NCBI GenBank assembly: GCA_024803745.1
Contig: JANJXV010000004.1
Location: 41,535,358 to 41,599,357 of the forward strand
Direction: 5' to 3'
Length of the DNA stretch: 64,000 nucleotides
Source: Megascapheus bottae
Taxonomy: Eukaryota > Chordata > Mammalia > Rodentia > Geomyidae
The position numbers and the translations under genes are program-made. The notes beneath the pieces were generated by a model that was not told the DNA's origin, ran no database searches, and saw only the letters and a list, made by a program, of their open reading frames with translations. Below, piece by piece: positions 22,093 to 34,828 of the stretch. Position 1 is the stretch's first letter, and every line of letters starts with the position of its first letter.

Positions 22093-22440
22093 ATGGAGAG
22101 CAACTCTTGGTGCTCTTCCTTAAATAATTCTTCTTAAGAGTTTTACAATAATTTGGAGTTTTACTTATTTTGTTCATTTCTCCAGGCCATTTGTAGAGAC
22201 TCTGATAAAAACCTTTGACATATTATCAATGTTTGTGTATTATTTTAGTGCTACTTTACAGTAGTGGCATTTAAGAAATAATGTAATATGTTAAATTCAG
22301 ATGACATTTCAAAGCAACAAAATTATAAATCAAAAAAGGTAACTGTCCTAAAATGCTAGTGGAATTTGATCCAAATATAATTAAATCACCAGGGATGACA
22401 AATGAAGCAAGGAAATTCAGGTGAGAACAGAAACTCTCTT
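22093..22440. other. Unique AT-rich sequence, nothing recognised
   Basis: No feature I can support. Confidence 0.4.
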
Positions 22441-22441
22441 T

Positions 22442-22517
22442 GAAAAAAAAAAAGAAACAAAAAAGAAAGAAAGAAGAGAAGAGGAGAGGAGTGCAGAGGA
22501 GAGGAAAAGAGAAGAGA
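22442..22517. repeat. GA-rich low-complexity tract
   Basis: AAAGAAAGAAAG and GAGAAGAGGAGAGGAG units immediately upstream of a solo right monomer. Confidence 0.85.
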
Positions 22518-22610
22518 AGCTATGGCTCAAGTGGTAGAGATCTAGCCTTGAGCTGAAGAACTCAGGGACAGGGCTCAGGCCCAGAGTTCAAGCCTCGTGT
22601 TCTACAAAAT
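22518..22610 (+). mobile_element. Solo Geo right monomer
   Basis: GCTATGGCTCAAGTGGTAGA, GGCCCAGAGTTCAAGCCTCG and an A-rich tail. Box A-like and box B-like motifs are retained; left half missing. Confidence 0.8.
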
Positions 22611-23055
22611 AAAATAAAAAAGCTTTTCACTGGGTGATCCTGAAAGTCAAACTGGATATAAACTCCATGAAGAAAAGCCTTGGGCTACTTTGTAAGAGAG
22701 AGACCATTTTGGTGAGAGAGCCAAAACAATCTTCGGTCTAGAGAAGAATGTAGGTCCCAAGCTTGCAGGGGCAATGGCTACAGGAGGGAGAGATAAGGAG
22801 CGGAGAGTAGGTTTTGACTTCAGAGAACCTAGATATGACAAAATACCCTCCGTGCCTCTCAGTCCCATTCTATGAAATTCTGCATCGCTAACTCCTGAGT
22901 TCTTCAGTAAGCCCTACTCTGTGTCCCATGAATAAGAGATGGGAACTACGTGAGGTATAATGGTAGCATTTATCCCTAGCCTCCTCTTAATTCAGACTAT
23001 AACCATTGAGCAGATAACTGAAAGAAACCCCTTTTCTTCCTCCCATCATCTTCGA
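22611..23055. other. Unique sequence, nothing recognised
   Basis: No supported coding or repeat feature. Confidence 0.4.
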
Positions 23056-23056
23056 A

Positions 23057-23240
23057 TGACTTTTGGCATTTTTTTTTTTTGCCAGTCCTGGGCTTGAGCT
23101 CAGGGCCTGAGCACTGTCCTTGGACTTTCTCAAGGCTAGAGCTCTACCACTTGAGCCTCAGCACCACTTCTGGCTTTTTTCTATGTATGTGGTACCAAGG
23201 AATTGAACCCAACCACTAGGCTAAACTCCAGGCCTGGAAT
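23057..23240 (-). mobile_element. IDL-Geo SINE with deletion in the IDL monomer
   Basis: TTTGCCAGTCCTGGGCTTGA, TCTACCACTTGAGCCTCAGC and TATGTATGTGGTACCAAGGA are intact. GGAATTGAACCC then jumps to AACCACTAGGC, losing about 26 bp (the anticodon-arm region) that other copies have. Confidence 0.9.
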
Positions 23241-24005
23241 TTTTTTTTTTTTTTTCAGAACAAGTCTTGTTGGGATCAGCTCACAGCCTGTGGCTAGATG
23301 ACTGGCACCTCTATGTCAGCATCTGTTTTTGACGTTTTCTGGCTGCCTATTATCTACCTAGCATTGGGGCTTGTTTGGAGTGTGAAGACCCCCTTTCCTA
23401 CTCTGTTCATTGTTCCTTTTATTACTTCTAGATTGTTGCCCCGAAACAGATGCAATAATAACCAGGACACTTTGAGGGGTGCCCTCATGTCTCAATTCTT
23501 ATGCCAGGTCTGATCTCTTTAACAATCTAGATGCCAGCAATTTTGCACAGGAATAGAATAATCAAATAACTTATTACTAAATTCACAACTTGAGTACTGA
23601 ATAAAATTTCCTTTGCCAAGTCACAGTTGGAGAACTCATGAATATTGCAACATTAAAACATGATAAATCATTTCCTTCTTAGTTTTATCTTCCATTTAAT
23701 ATATATTTAGAAAGGAATAAAATTGACCAGACATCCAATTCAATTTAATAGAATTGTAGCCATATGGAGTGGTATGGTATTTGTTCATAAATTCTGGGAA
23801 GGTATAGTTTTATAATTTTATCTCTAATTACAGATTTTTACTCAATCCTGAGCACTTTAACGTTAACTTTTCTATCTAATTTAATATTAACACAATTTTC
23901 AAGTTGTAGAAAGAGACATACATAACGGAAAGAGGAAAGTAGATGAGAATTGTAAGAAAAAAGTCCCTCTTACTTTTTCCCTTATAGCCACACCTCCAGT
24001 TCAAG
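23241..24005. other. Unique sequence, nothing recognised
   Basis: AT-rich, no feature supported. Confidence 0.4.
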
Positions 24006-24007
24006 CT

Positions 24008-24152
24008 TTTTTTTTTTTTTGTAAAATCTGGTTAATTGGAAATAAGAGCCTCCTGGATTTGTTTTCCTAAGCAATCTTTGAACTGCAATTCTCAGATGTT
24101 AGCCTTTTCCGTAGCTAAAATTCTAAGTGTGAGACACCAACATCCAGCTGCC
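24008..24152 (-). mobile_element. Left-monomer-only 7SL-like SINE fragment
   Basis: T-run, then CTGGTTAATTGGAAATAAGA, CAATTCTCAGATGTTAGCCT and GTGTGAGACACCAACATCCA. The right monomer is absent and the T-run sits directly at the end of the left half. Confidence 0.72.
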
Positions 24153-27100
24153 ATCGAGACTCTTTGAGATAGCTCATTAGCTGAACTATCTTTGGGAGTT
24201 TTGACACCCCTAAGAATGATGTTGGGGAGAGGGTAGATAGAAAGGTAGCGAGCATAGTGTTCGAGTCCTTAGTGATGAAGAAAGGCCAGTTGTTGGGAAC
24301 ACCCCAGTAAGGATGAATACCAGCTGTTTCCTCTTGGAATGTGAGCATCCAGAGAACAGGAAGTCCTGAGTAAGGAGCAAGGTAACTTCCAATTCACCTT
24401 CAGGTGCTGTTGACAGCTGAGGCAGCAGAAAGCAACAGCTCCCTCCCAAGAGAGCTGAATGGACTGAAGTGTTCTCAGGAAAGTCAGGCTTCAGTCAAAG
24501 AAGACGCTGAACACGTCTGCGGACTCTTCAGGCAAAAGCATGGTAGTTGGAGTTGGGCAATAATAGAACAGTGGGAGACTTTTGCAGACAATAGAATGTA
24601 CACTGCCTTGGGGACAGGAGGCTGGAGAAGGGGGCTGGCCAAGGAGTACCCTGGTGGTGGCAGAATCAAAGGAAGCAGCACTGTTATTCATTATAGAGAC
24701 AGATTGTACTGATGCTCATGGTTCTCCTAATTTGAGACATGCTGTAATCCCTGTATCTTGAGTAATGGATGTTACTCGACAATGAGTATTTGATACTCTT
24801 CCCCAACAGAACAATTGCATCTCAAGAATGCCTCCTGCTCACAGGTTTATTAAAGTAGCTTCTTGTAAAATTTGAGCCTGAGAACCTTGACGTGTTGGGC
24901 TCAGAAACTATCTATTTATTCATAACACTTTGCACACAGTAGGACTTTCAAAATGGCAGCCTTTATTACAGTTATTTGAAAAATCTAAGAATATAACAAT
25001 CACCCTTTTCTCCTTCCATGCTTTTTTTTGTCTTCTTTGGTGAGGAAGGAATACAATGTTACATTGAGAATCTATTCTACCACTATAATAGGTTTGCAGC
25101 CTGTTTACTTGTTCAGGGCACGTTGTACCATGTGACAGGACGTGTGTGCTCCAAAATGACAAAGTATGTGGATTCTAGCCAGCAAGGTCAAAAAAATACT
25201 TCATAAACAAGGCTGTAAATAACATCTGGGGCTGTCCAAATACAGGGCGACGTGGTAACTTTTCCTTTTGGTTGTTGTTTTGTTTGGTCATGTCCATCTC
25301 CCTGTAGGCACAAACAAGTCAAAGAGCCACAAGTACAGCCCCAAATTACTTCAGGCTAATTATTGCTGCCCAGACTGTATGGCAAGCTATCAATGGGAAA
25401 ACCAGATCCTTCAGCGTGAAATGACAGGAAACCAGTAAATCATAGCATTGAAGAAAACCAAATATTTGATTAATCAAGATAAAAGCTTTGAACCGTGTAG
25501 AAGGAAATAAAGCTGATAAACATTTTTCTTATTTCAGCATACAGAAACTCCATAGGAGAATAAAGAGAATAGTTTGAACTGATAGTAAAGTTTTCATCTT
25601 CATACCTCGAACTACCAGGTTTCCATGTAGGCATTAACCCAACGATCCAATATTCAGTTTGCTTTCTTTCTTCTGTAACTGATTCATAGATTGTTATAAA
25701 ACATTCATTAGTAGAAATTAACTTTAAAAGATGTGGGATTTAATATCTTGGGAAACATCATATAGTAACTATATAGTATAGAAAAGTCTTTTAAATAATA
25801 TTTAATTTATTATAATGGTTATATACAGAGAGATTACACTTAAATAAGTAAGGTAATGAGTACATTTTGCAGAAAACTCTTCCCTTGGCTCTGAGCATGC
25901 ACTTGTAGCAGTCTGGTTACTCCTTGCAATGCTTGTGCTTTTTATGGATGGAGATATTTATTCATAAATATGAGTGCAAGATCTCAGGAGCCCATTACAA
26001 ATAGGAAACTTTAAGGGGAATAAAAGCAAGGGAGATGTCTGCTAAGGCCTTGCTGTTTCTCTTGTCTCAAAGGACAAAGCCAGCAAAGGACTTTTTGCCA
26101 TCATTTTGCTGGTGGTGCCATGTGGGGCTCCAACATTCTGGTTATTAGCATCAGACTTCACCTAGGTTGTCTGTGGAGTGATGGCCCATGCGCTCCAATG
26201 AGCGCCCTACTGCAGGGAAAGGGCCGATTATGAAGCTTTCTTCCTATACCCATCCATTCTGCAGGTATTGAGTAACTTCCGTGTCTAAGACATGTGAATG
26301 GCACTGGTCTGTGACTCCATAGACAAGCAATCACTTGTCTACCCCATGACCTAGATTGACTGTTCCATCTCCCCCCACTCCCCTTGCCACCCCGTGTAAC
26401 CCTACCTCTGTAAAGTGGGTGTCAGGGCCATTCAGTGACATCAAGTGTGTGCTGCCATGTGGGCCACAGTTGTTTCCTTCCCATTCAGGTCTATGAGGAC
26501 TATAAAAAGACCCTAGCCTCTTCTCTGGGAGAACTTTGCATATGCACCTGGGGTGGACATGAGGGCTTACTGTAGTATTGTGAATCCAGATCTCAGTAGT
26601 ATATGAAGAAATTCCCATTTTCACCAAGCTCCCAGGTAGCTATCCAGCATACTACTGCACAGCTAGCCTTAATCCTCCTTGGCTCCATGAACACTAGCAT
26701 TTTCTCCGAGAGTCCTGAGACAGGGGCTGTCTCATGCTTTAGAGCTGGGGGGCTGGAACCAGGGAGAGAAAGAAAGGAACATCATCTCCACGTGGCCATT
26801 TCTTCCACTGGAAGTCATTTGAGCCCTGACCACAAAGCTCACAGAGCATAAGAAATTCAACAGAAATTCTATGTTCTTTATGAATCAACTATCTCTCCAA
26901 GTGCTGAGCATATTGGTACGGAAAAGGACTTGTGGAGTAAAACTACTTAATGAAAAAAACACAAGAATTTATTTTTCCTTTCCAACTTCTATAACTGGGA
27001 GACCCGAAAAGAAAAGAGGGAATAGGATGAGAAAGATAAGGTCTCTTATGCTGCCAAGGCCAAGAGCAAAGCATTTTTGATTCATGATCTTCCCCTAGAG

Positions 27101-28090
27101 AGGAGAACCAGTCCACATTCCCTGTCTCTTCAGGAAAACAGCGAGTTGCTGAGACCTTGAAATGCCTCTCTTTCCTCTGCCAAAATCCCAAACACCCCAT
27201 AAGGGATGTGGAAAGAAGACGCTGTACTAAAATAGTTGAAAGGGAAATCAGTAATCAAAGCATGCTGTCTTCCAGTGACACGTCATGTCCTCCAAGCGGC
27301 TGGAGTCTCAAGTTGTTGAGCCATGAACTTGGTTGCTGTGTGTGATTCTATCTAGTGGAGAGCTCCAGTAGACTGGGCTGTTAATGAGGTGCTTTCCAAA
27401 ATAAGATATTATGTAAATCTAAGAAATCTAAAATTGCTTCCATCAGCAACTAGAGCTCAGTCATAATGTCTTGAATGGCAGGTGAGACTTTCTACCTTTT
27501 GAGTTGTCCATTGGGAATCCAGAGAGACATCTTGCAAAGGACAGATAGAGAAGTATAATCTCTAAATCCATTAAGAGGGTATCCTTCCTCTTTTCGTGGC
27601 AATTCCAAGGCTGTGTTGGCCAGATTCTCTTAGGATTCCATGGTGGAGCCCCCTGTTCTTTGAAAAACAGAAGTGAGAAGCTGGGTGAAGATGGAGAGGT
27701 CACTCTGTTAGCATTAAAACCCTTGAGTGTCTACACAAATCTGCTGTTATTGAAGGAATAGCTCTAATAGCAACAGGGAGATATCACATAATTAGAATGT
27801 CACGACTTCTTTAGATGACTAATTCATAGGAATAACTGTCAAACGGAGCTAAATGTAAGTGTATATCCAGTCTGGTGTCACCTATACAAAACATACAGAT
27901 TTACTTTCTCCACCTTGGACAGATTGATTCAGTAGCATTGCAGTGAACTCAAAAACATTTGTAAAGGTCTTCATATAGAGATAGTTTTGAGAAACAGTGA
28001 AGTCCATAATTACATTGGTTTAGGTATAGCCTGGATGTGGAACAACCCAGAAACAACTTTGTAGTACATTCTCCAGTGCATTTTAATATT
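24153..28090. other. Longest repeat-poor block; no gene recognised
   Basis: About 3.9 kb without an identifiable SINE, L1 or microsatellite. Both strands carry several 60-100-codon frames (for example 24404..24712 and 26331..26627), but none shows a recognisable domain, splice-consistent exon structure or codon-level signal I can defend. A place to test for conserved non-coding sequence. Confidence 0.5.
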
Positions 28091-28598
28091 AAGAAATAAT
28101 TCAGCATGTGTTGCTGGGTGGGTTTCCCTCATTCGTCATAATCAGTAGAAACCTTGGGCTCTACTAGCAGAGATCTGCAATAGAGCAAAATCTTGATACA
28201 TAAGGCCATATAGTGTGAAGCTAATTGAAAGGACCTCCGGGATATTGAAACAAAAGCCATATAATGAATGATTGTTGTCCTTAATGTACTATGTTGTCTC
28301 TCATCTCCTTTGCTGTCCCTTGGTTATCTCATATTGTTATAGTATCTCACTTCGTTATCTGATATATTGAATTTATTTGTATTTGGATATTTGAAATTTG
28401 ATAGGGAAGGGGGGAAAACCAAGATGGGAGGGGGTGTAGGGGGGAGGGAAACGGGTACCAAGACATGTGAAAGGGTATCAATGTATGCGAATTAAGGCAC
28501 CTTCTATCTGGCAAATATCATGTAACCCTTTTACTAATTACAATAAAAAAAATAAGACATAAAAAAAAGAAATAATTCAGCATGTGTTGCTGGGTGGG
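28091..28598 (+). mobile_element. 5'-truncated L1 3' end with 32-bp perfect TSD
   Basis: The same 32 bp occur at 28091..28122 and 28567..28598. The 444-bp insert (28123..28566) ends with a G-rich polypurine tract (28404..28450), the ACCAAGACATGTGAAAGGGT block, CCAGATAGAAGGT complement sequence and TTACAATAAAAAAAATAAG, i.e. an AATAAA signal running into an A-rich tail. This is the layout of an L1 3' UTR delivered by target-primed reverse transcription. The target TATT/AAGA fits the L1 endonuclease preference. Confidence 0.85.
28404..28450 (+). other. G-rich polypurine tract in L1 3' UTR, possible G-quadruplex
   Basis: Six runs of three or more Gs (GGGAAGGGGGG, then GGGAGGGGG, then GGGGGGAGGG) within about 45 bp, with short loops. 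Confidence 0.7.
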
Positions 28599-28843
28599 GG
28601 TGGGGCGGGAATCAGTGTGTGTTGTAGGAGACGGCAGATGGGTGGAGAAAGATGAGTAGGAAAATAGACTATATTTGATGTAATGTGAAACTGGGACCAG
28701 GTAACTTGAAGGGGTGGGAGTGGGTAGGAGAGATGGGAGAGAGTGGTGGAAGAAGAAGTAACACACATCAGGATGCATTGTATTTATAAACAGACAGGTT
28801 GAATTGAAATCTCTTTGTACAACTACTTAAAGAATTTTTGGGG
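28599..28843. other. Unique G-rich sequence
   Basis: GGGTGGGAGTGGG-type strings at 28710-28730; no gene. Confidence 0.4.
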
Positions 28844-28845
28844 GG

Positions 28846-29073
28846 GGGCAGTCATGGAACTTGAACTCTGGACTTGGGCTTTGTCCCTGAGCTCTTCGGC
28901 TCAAGGCTACTGCCCTACCCTTTGAGCCACAATGCCATTTCCAGTTTTCTAGTAGTTAATTGGAGATAAGAGTCTCAAGGGCTTCAGCACCCAAGCTGGC
29001 TTTGAACCGCTATCCTTAGATCTCAGCCTCCTGAGTAGTTAGGATTACTGGCATGAGCTACCACACCCAGCTT
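28846..29073 (-). mobile_element. 7SL-like/Geo dimeric SINE
   Basis: GGAACTTGAACTCTGGACTT, CTACTGCCCTACCCTTTGAG, then TTAGATCTCAGCCTCCTGAG and CATGAGCTACCACACCCAGC. Confidence 0.92.
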
Positions 29074-29162
29074 CTTAGTGATATTTTTTTAAGTAAAATA
29101 AAATAAGAATGAATTCAGGTCATGAATGCAGTTGTGTAGTGAGCTACATGTATATTCATGAG

Positions 29163-29163
<1 letters not shown>

Positions 29164-29210
<47 letters not shown>
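29164..29210. repeat. (CA)n microsatellite
   Basis: About 23 perfect CA units, not adjoining a recognised SINE. Confidence 0.97.
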
Positions 29211-29213
<3 letters not shown>

Positions 29214-29518
29214 CACGTGACAGAAAAACTAAATTTGATTCACCCATTACGGGCTAAATTCTTTCCATCCACTGAACTTCCTCAGAGTTCTTTGAAGTCA
29301 ACAATTATTTTGTTCTCAAAGGAGTCATTCTGTGGTGAGAAAAATGTTGAAAGTTTAGCAATATATTAGGACTTTCAGAATCTGGATCATTTCAAAATAT
29401 TTATCTATCTGCAGTTTACCCTTTTGTTGATATTTAGATTTCTTTCTTCTTTTTTTTCTTCCTCCTAATAACCAGAAGACAATCTATGGATATTAGTCAT
29501 CATAAAAATAATAAATTT
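29211..29518. other. Unique sequence, nothing recognised
   Basis: No supported feature. Confidence 0.4.
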
Positions 29519-29519
29519 A

Positions 29520-29750
29520 CTGCTACTTGTGGTTCACACTTGTAGTCCTAGATACTCAGGACGCTGAGGTCTGAGGATCAACCTGAGCAGAAAAGTCCAT
29601 GAGACTTTTATCTCCAATTAAACCAGTCAGAAGTGGAGTTGTGGTTCCCATGATAGAGTGCTAGCTTTGTGTTCAAAGTCAAGTGAGAATATGAAACCCT
29701 GAGTTCATGTCCCAATATCAGCATATACATACCTACCTACATACATACAT
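29520..29750 (+). mobile_element. 7SL-like/Geo SINE with ATAC/TATA tail
   Basis: CTTGTGGTTCACACTTGTAG and ACTCAGGACGCTGAGGTCTG in the left half; GTTGTGGTTCCCATGATAGA and CTGAGTTCATGTCCC in the right. Tail is CATACATACCTACCTACATA-type. Confidence 0.85.
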
Positions 29751-30658
29751 ATATAAATTTGCCACTAGTATTAGTAACAAATATTACCAATAAAGTAATT
29801 TCCTACTTAGTCTACCCCATTGTGGTTTTGAAGAGCAAATTTGGTCTGCTAGGTAAAAAAAAAAGTCCTCCGTATAATGTCCCTTGGTAGTTTTCAGGTT
29901 TTTCATCAGGATAGACCATCACCAATGTTCTAAGGGAACATTTCACACACACCCCTCCCATCTCCCAGAATTACTGTACTCCCACCTCCTATTTCATCTC
30001 CTATAGGATTGTCCTGGACACTTATATGTAGAAATTTCGGGGTCCTATCTCCATTGATAGTTGAAACATGTCATATTTTTTTTTCCTTTAAGATTCATGT
30101 ACAGGAAACCTTATATCCAAATGTCAATTTCCTGTATTGTTGTAGAACCTCATAGTGCAAGAATTTCACTTTTTAATGGTCCCTTTTCTCTCTGCATCAG
30201 TGCATGTTCATCTCCCTCAAAGCTGTGCAAGGGCATGCACTGAGCCTTAGACCTCAGCTCTGCTGACCCGCCCTCTCTACTCTGCAGCTCCAGACTGAGA
30301 TGCTCCAGCATCAGCCTTCAACTTAAAAAAAAAAAAAATACACACCCTCAGACAACCAGTCAGATCCCAATTAGTGTCCTGAGAGTTTGGGCCATGTAAT
30401 GGATTAGGTGTTGATATTTATAGCAGCTTTGTCATTGATAACCCTGGTGATAAGAGACCTTTGGTGTCTCCCAAGCCATTTATGTTCCTTCACGGAATAC
30501 TTCCACTGGATTCTCTCCTCACAGCACATCATCAATCAGGCTGAGCCTCTCACAGTAAAATTCACAGTTCCACAGCATGTGTATATCTGAGCCTTTGAAA
30601 GAAATAGGCAAATACTGAAAGAGGGGCATTTTTTAATCTGTTTTGATTTTGTCCTTTC
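29751..30658. other. Unique sequence, nothing recognised
   Basis: Contains an A14 run at 30325-30340; no gene. Confidence 0.4.
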
Positions 30659-31189
<531 letters not shown>

Positions 31190-31265
31190 CAGGGTTGATA
31201 TTGAATCCAATACCATATATATACTGGGTAAGTGTTTTACCATTGAGCCAAACCCACACCCAAAA
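31190..31265 (-). mobile_element. Old ID/tRNA-like fragment
   Basis: The reverse complement reads GGTTTGGCTCAATGGTAAAA ... ACTTACCCAGTATATA ... GGTATTGGATTCAATATCAA, i.e. a box A-like and box B-like arrangement of a diverged ID-type monomer. Confidence 0.5.
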
Positions 31266-33653
31266 CTTTTTTAATATACTTGAGCCATTCACTGTTTTAA
31301 CTTTACTTACTAGAAAATAATCATTAACTGTCTTTGTAAATGCACTTTTTATTAGCGTAAGTTAATTTTACAAAGGAGTTTGATTAATTATATACTTTGA
31401 TTTGAATCATTCTTTTCAAATAGTTTAAAATCTAAGTACAGCAAATAACCTTTCTAATTAGAAGATTTTAACATTACCTAATTCCCTGTCTTTTTCATGC
31501 TTTATGCATTTGCTCCCCAATCTATATGAAGATGGAAAATAAAATAAAATAATATGGAGAAATTTTTCATCAAGACCCATTCTTTCACTTGATATCATTC
31601 CCTCTTTGTTGTCATGGTGTTCACATATCCTTTCTTTTTGAAATTATACCATGATAAAAGATTTTTGTTTATTGGTGAATACCTAAGAATTAGTACTTCA
31701 TATTGGCTTTAAATTTTAATTTTGAAGTTTCACTTGTTAGTAAAACCCAGAACATTCTGAAATCCCCACCTGGCCTTGGGAATTCCATACAGAACACCAC
31801 TAGTGGGTTTGCCAGAAGCCAGACCGTGTTTGGGGCCTGCGGGAAGCTTTGCTGTTATATCTCAAGAAATAGATTAGGTGGCTATTGCTGGATCCTAGAG
31901 GTCATAATTCTTCTGCAGATATTTCAAAGGGATAAGGTAATTAAGTTAATAATCCCTGTTGTTATAAATACTAGCTGTGGCATCATTCATTTATTGCCGT
32001 CTAACATCCATGATATCGATTTACACCAGAAGAGCTAGGGGAAGTTCTGGCATTGAAGGCTCTAGAAAGGAACTAGGATCAAAGACTCCCAGATTAAAGG
32101 GTTGATTTAGGATAAATGTTAAAAGGCATAATGAGACCAGCGCACTTATTACAAACAAGCAATCCCTTTACCTACAGTCAGCCCTATCTGGTGGCAAGGA
32201 TTCCACTTCCTGTGCAAATAAAACAAAAAATGGAAGCATAATTGAATGAAGTAAATTGCTACTGGTGCAATTAAAGTGCTTGTATTTAGATACCTTTCAT
32301 TTACATTTAAAATGCAGTTTAATTGTCAATGGAGATTGGGCCACACAGGAAGAAAAATTTGAGCTTTAAGTCCATACATGTTAAAATAATATGAACAATT
32401 TACGTGTATATGTTTTAGAATCCTTACAAATTCACTTATCTGTTGTATTTTGAGATCTTTGTGTTTAATCTATATCTAGCATCTTTTGCGAAATTCAGAA
32501 AGTACAATTTAAAATGCTTGGTCCCATTTACAAACCACAGACATTCAAATAAGCCAAGGCCCACAGGCTAAAAGATAGAGATGAATTAATATGTGGTCAA
32601 AGAAGAATTTTAATAAAACATTAAAATGCAACCTATACCCACTTGCACTGTGGTTGGCTCTCAGTATCTGCTATGTGCCAGCTATTATGAGAAAGGGCTG
32701 ACAAGACCTTCAGAGAAAAAGCAAAAGGAGGAGAGTGAATTCAAGTTTATTAGCCAGACCAAGAAGAACCATTTCCTAGAGAATTTCTCTTAACTGAATC
32801 TAAATTTTCCCACATATGTCCTACTCTGGATGATTTGCCAGGCCTATCACCACTTTCTAGAGGTCTTAGGTGAATAGAATATTTAGTATTTGTTACTGGC
32901 ATGACATCTGTCTTCCTAGCTCTGTCATTGCCTTGGTCTCCAAGTATTTACACTCTGTTCTTTGCAACATTCAACTTTTACTTTAAATTAATTGGTACAT
33001 AAGGCTTTCCATTAATTATTGCAAATGAGCCAATCCAACCCACTACTTGGTCTTATAAATAAAGTTATATTGGTCCACATCTAAGTCCATTTGCTTATGC
33101 ACTATCTATGGATATACAAAAGTAGAATATCGAGACTATTGTATCCACTAAAAAGTTTAAAATATTTTCAATATGGTCCTTCACAGAGAATGTTTGTTGA
33201 CTACTGGTCTACAGAAAACAAGTGTGGGGAAGAAATACCCATCATGAGCTTGGATACGAACTCCTTATCATAAAGATGTCTCAAAAGAACACTTCTATTA
33301 AAGTTACCACCTTTCAGTTCACTGATGAAAATGCTCTGTGCAAAGATAGATGTTATCCACATTTCTTACCATTCTATTTTTCGTATAGATCTGCTACGGG
33401 AAGGGAAAATAATTAGGATAAGTGTGGTCAGTGCTAGAATAAGACCTGTGGTGAAATTTGAAGAATGTTGTCCCATCTTTAGTGTCTTCTCACCACCCAC
33501 ATATTCCTATCTTAATCCCTGTTCCTCTTTTGTCTTGGGTATGTTCTAGGTTGTACTCAGGTTCCTCTCCTGCCTTGATTAACACTAAATTCTTAAAAGA
33601 CTATCAGCTGATCATAACTTTGATGTTATTATTTGCGCAATGTGTTTTGAAGA
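31266..33653. other. Unique sequence; no gene recognised
   Basis: The 111-codon frame at 31703..32038 has no recognisable domain. GTATCTGCTATGTGCCAGCT at about 32662 may be a MIR or L2 remnant on the reverse strand. Confidence 0.45.
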
Positions 33654-33654
33654 T

Positions 33655-33915
33655 GAATTTCTGCCTGGTACTGGTAGCTCATGCCTGTAATCCTAGCTAC
33701 TCAGGAAGCTGAGATCTGAGGATCACAGTTCAAAGCTATCCCTGGCACAAAAATCTGTGAGACTCCAATTAACTACCAGAAAACCAGAAGTGGTGCTGTG
33801 GCTCAAGTGGTAGAGCAATAGCCTTGAGCTGAAGAGCTCAGGGACGGCCACCAGGCCCAGAGTTCAAGCCTCAGGACTGCTCCCCCCCAAGAAAAAGGAG
33901 GGGTGGGAATTTCTG
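33655..33915 (+). mobile_element. 7SL-like/Geo SINE with 9-bp TSD
   Basis: GAATTTCTG at 33655..33663 and 33907..33915. Left half GTAGCTCATGCCTGTAATCC, right half TGTGGCTCAAGTGGTAGAGC and AGAGTTCAAGCCTCAGG. Tail is CCCCCCCAAGAAAAAGGA rather than plain A. Confidence 0.9.
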
Positions 33916-34244
33916 AAGCTAAGGAACTATAAGAAAAATCAGAGCTGAGAATGAAAAGGCAAAGTATATGATTTACTATCATGCCACGGTTTTGGTGACC
34001 ATGGGGCCACTGTAGGTCAACTATGTGCCACTGACCAGCAGCCACCTCCAGAGACATACATCTTCCCCAAGGTGACTCAACAGCAACATTACATTTCTCT
34101 ATCACGCCATGAAATGGAAATGATCCAGAAGTTTTCACTCTGGCTATAAATCATTGTATGTTTCACTTCCCCCAAAAGTAATACCACTTGAGAAATTCAT
34201 TCATTGGAAAGTTAGAAAACTTGAGAGAAAACTGGGTGAAGGAA
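33916..34244. other. Unique sequence, nothing recognised
   Basis: No supported feature. Confidence 0.4.
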
Positions 34245-34245
34245 T

Positions 34246-34412
34246 CTTGTGGTTTGAATATTCCTTCCAAGGTGCATGTTGAAATGTAATTGCCACTGTG
34301 ATATTTTTGAGAAGGGAGGCCTATATGGCATGATTAGGCCCTGGGGCCTCTCAAGAATGATCACTGTTATGGAGGGAGCTTAGTTAGCTCGGTATAAAAA
34401 CAAGCTCCTTCA
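34246..34412 (+). mobile_element. MaLR (MST-type) LTR fragment
   Basis: TTGTGGTTTGAATATTCCTT, then GTGCATGTTGAAATGTAATT, GGCATGATTAGGCCCTGGGG and a TAGTTAGCTCGGTATAAAA stretch follow the order of mammalian MST/MaLR LTRs. It is interrupted by the SINE that starts at 34414; possible remainder at about 34620-34680. A non-coding solo-LTR relic. Confidence 0.7.
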
Positions 34413-34413
34413 T

Positions 34414-34618
34414 TGGGTACTGGTGGCTCATGCCTGTAATTCTTGATAGTCAGGGGGTGAGATCTTGCAGTTTGAAGCCAGTCTGGGGAAGAAAGCTATA
34501 AGTAGAGCTGTGGCTCAAGTGGTAAAGTGCCCACTGAAGCAAAAATGCTCCAGGATAGCACACATGCCCTAAGTTCAAGCCCCAGGACCAGCACCAATAA
34601 ACAAATTGAAAAAAAAAA
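34414..34618 (+). mobile_element. 7SL-like/Geo SINE
   Basis: GGTGGCTCATGCCTGTAATT, CTGTGGCTCAAGTGGTAAAG, CTAAGTTCAAGCCCCAGGAC and an A10 tail. Sits within the MaLR relic. Confidence 0.9.
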
Positions 34619-34686
34619 TGAGAGTCCCGCTCATGGTATAATACCCTCCATCATTCGATAACATAAGGCCTCCAGTGCACTCCACT

Positions 34687-34828
34687 TCCAGATTTCCTTG
34701 GTAGAAACTGGAGATAAGTGTTTCACAGACTTTCCTACCTGAGCTAACTTCAAACTTTAGTGCTGAGATTTCAGCCTCACAAGTAGGTAGGTAGGATTAC
34801 AGGAGTTAGTCTCCAGTGCCCAAACCTG
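34687..34828 (-). mobile_element. Left-monomer 7SL-like SINE fragment
   Basis: AACTGGAGATAAGTGTTTCA, GCTGAGATTTCAGCCTCACA, and GTAGGTAGGTAGGATTACAG, where the TAGG expansion is a small internal repeat. Confidence 0.7.

Noticed and set aside
31703..32038. 111-codon ORF as a gene
   Set aside because: No homology I can recognise and no conservation evidence available.
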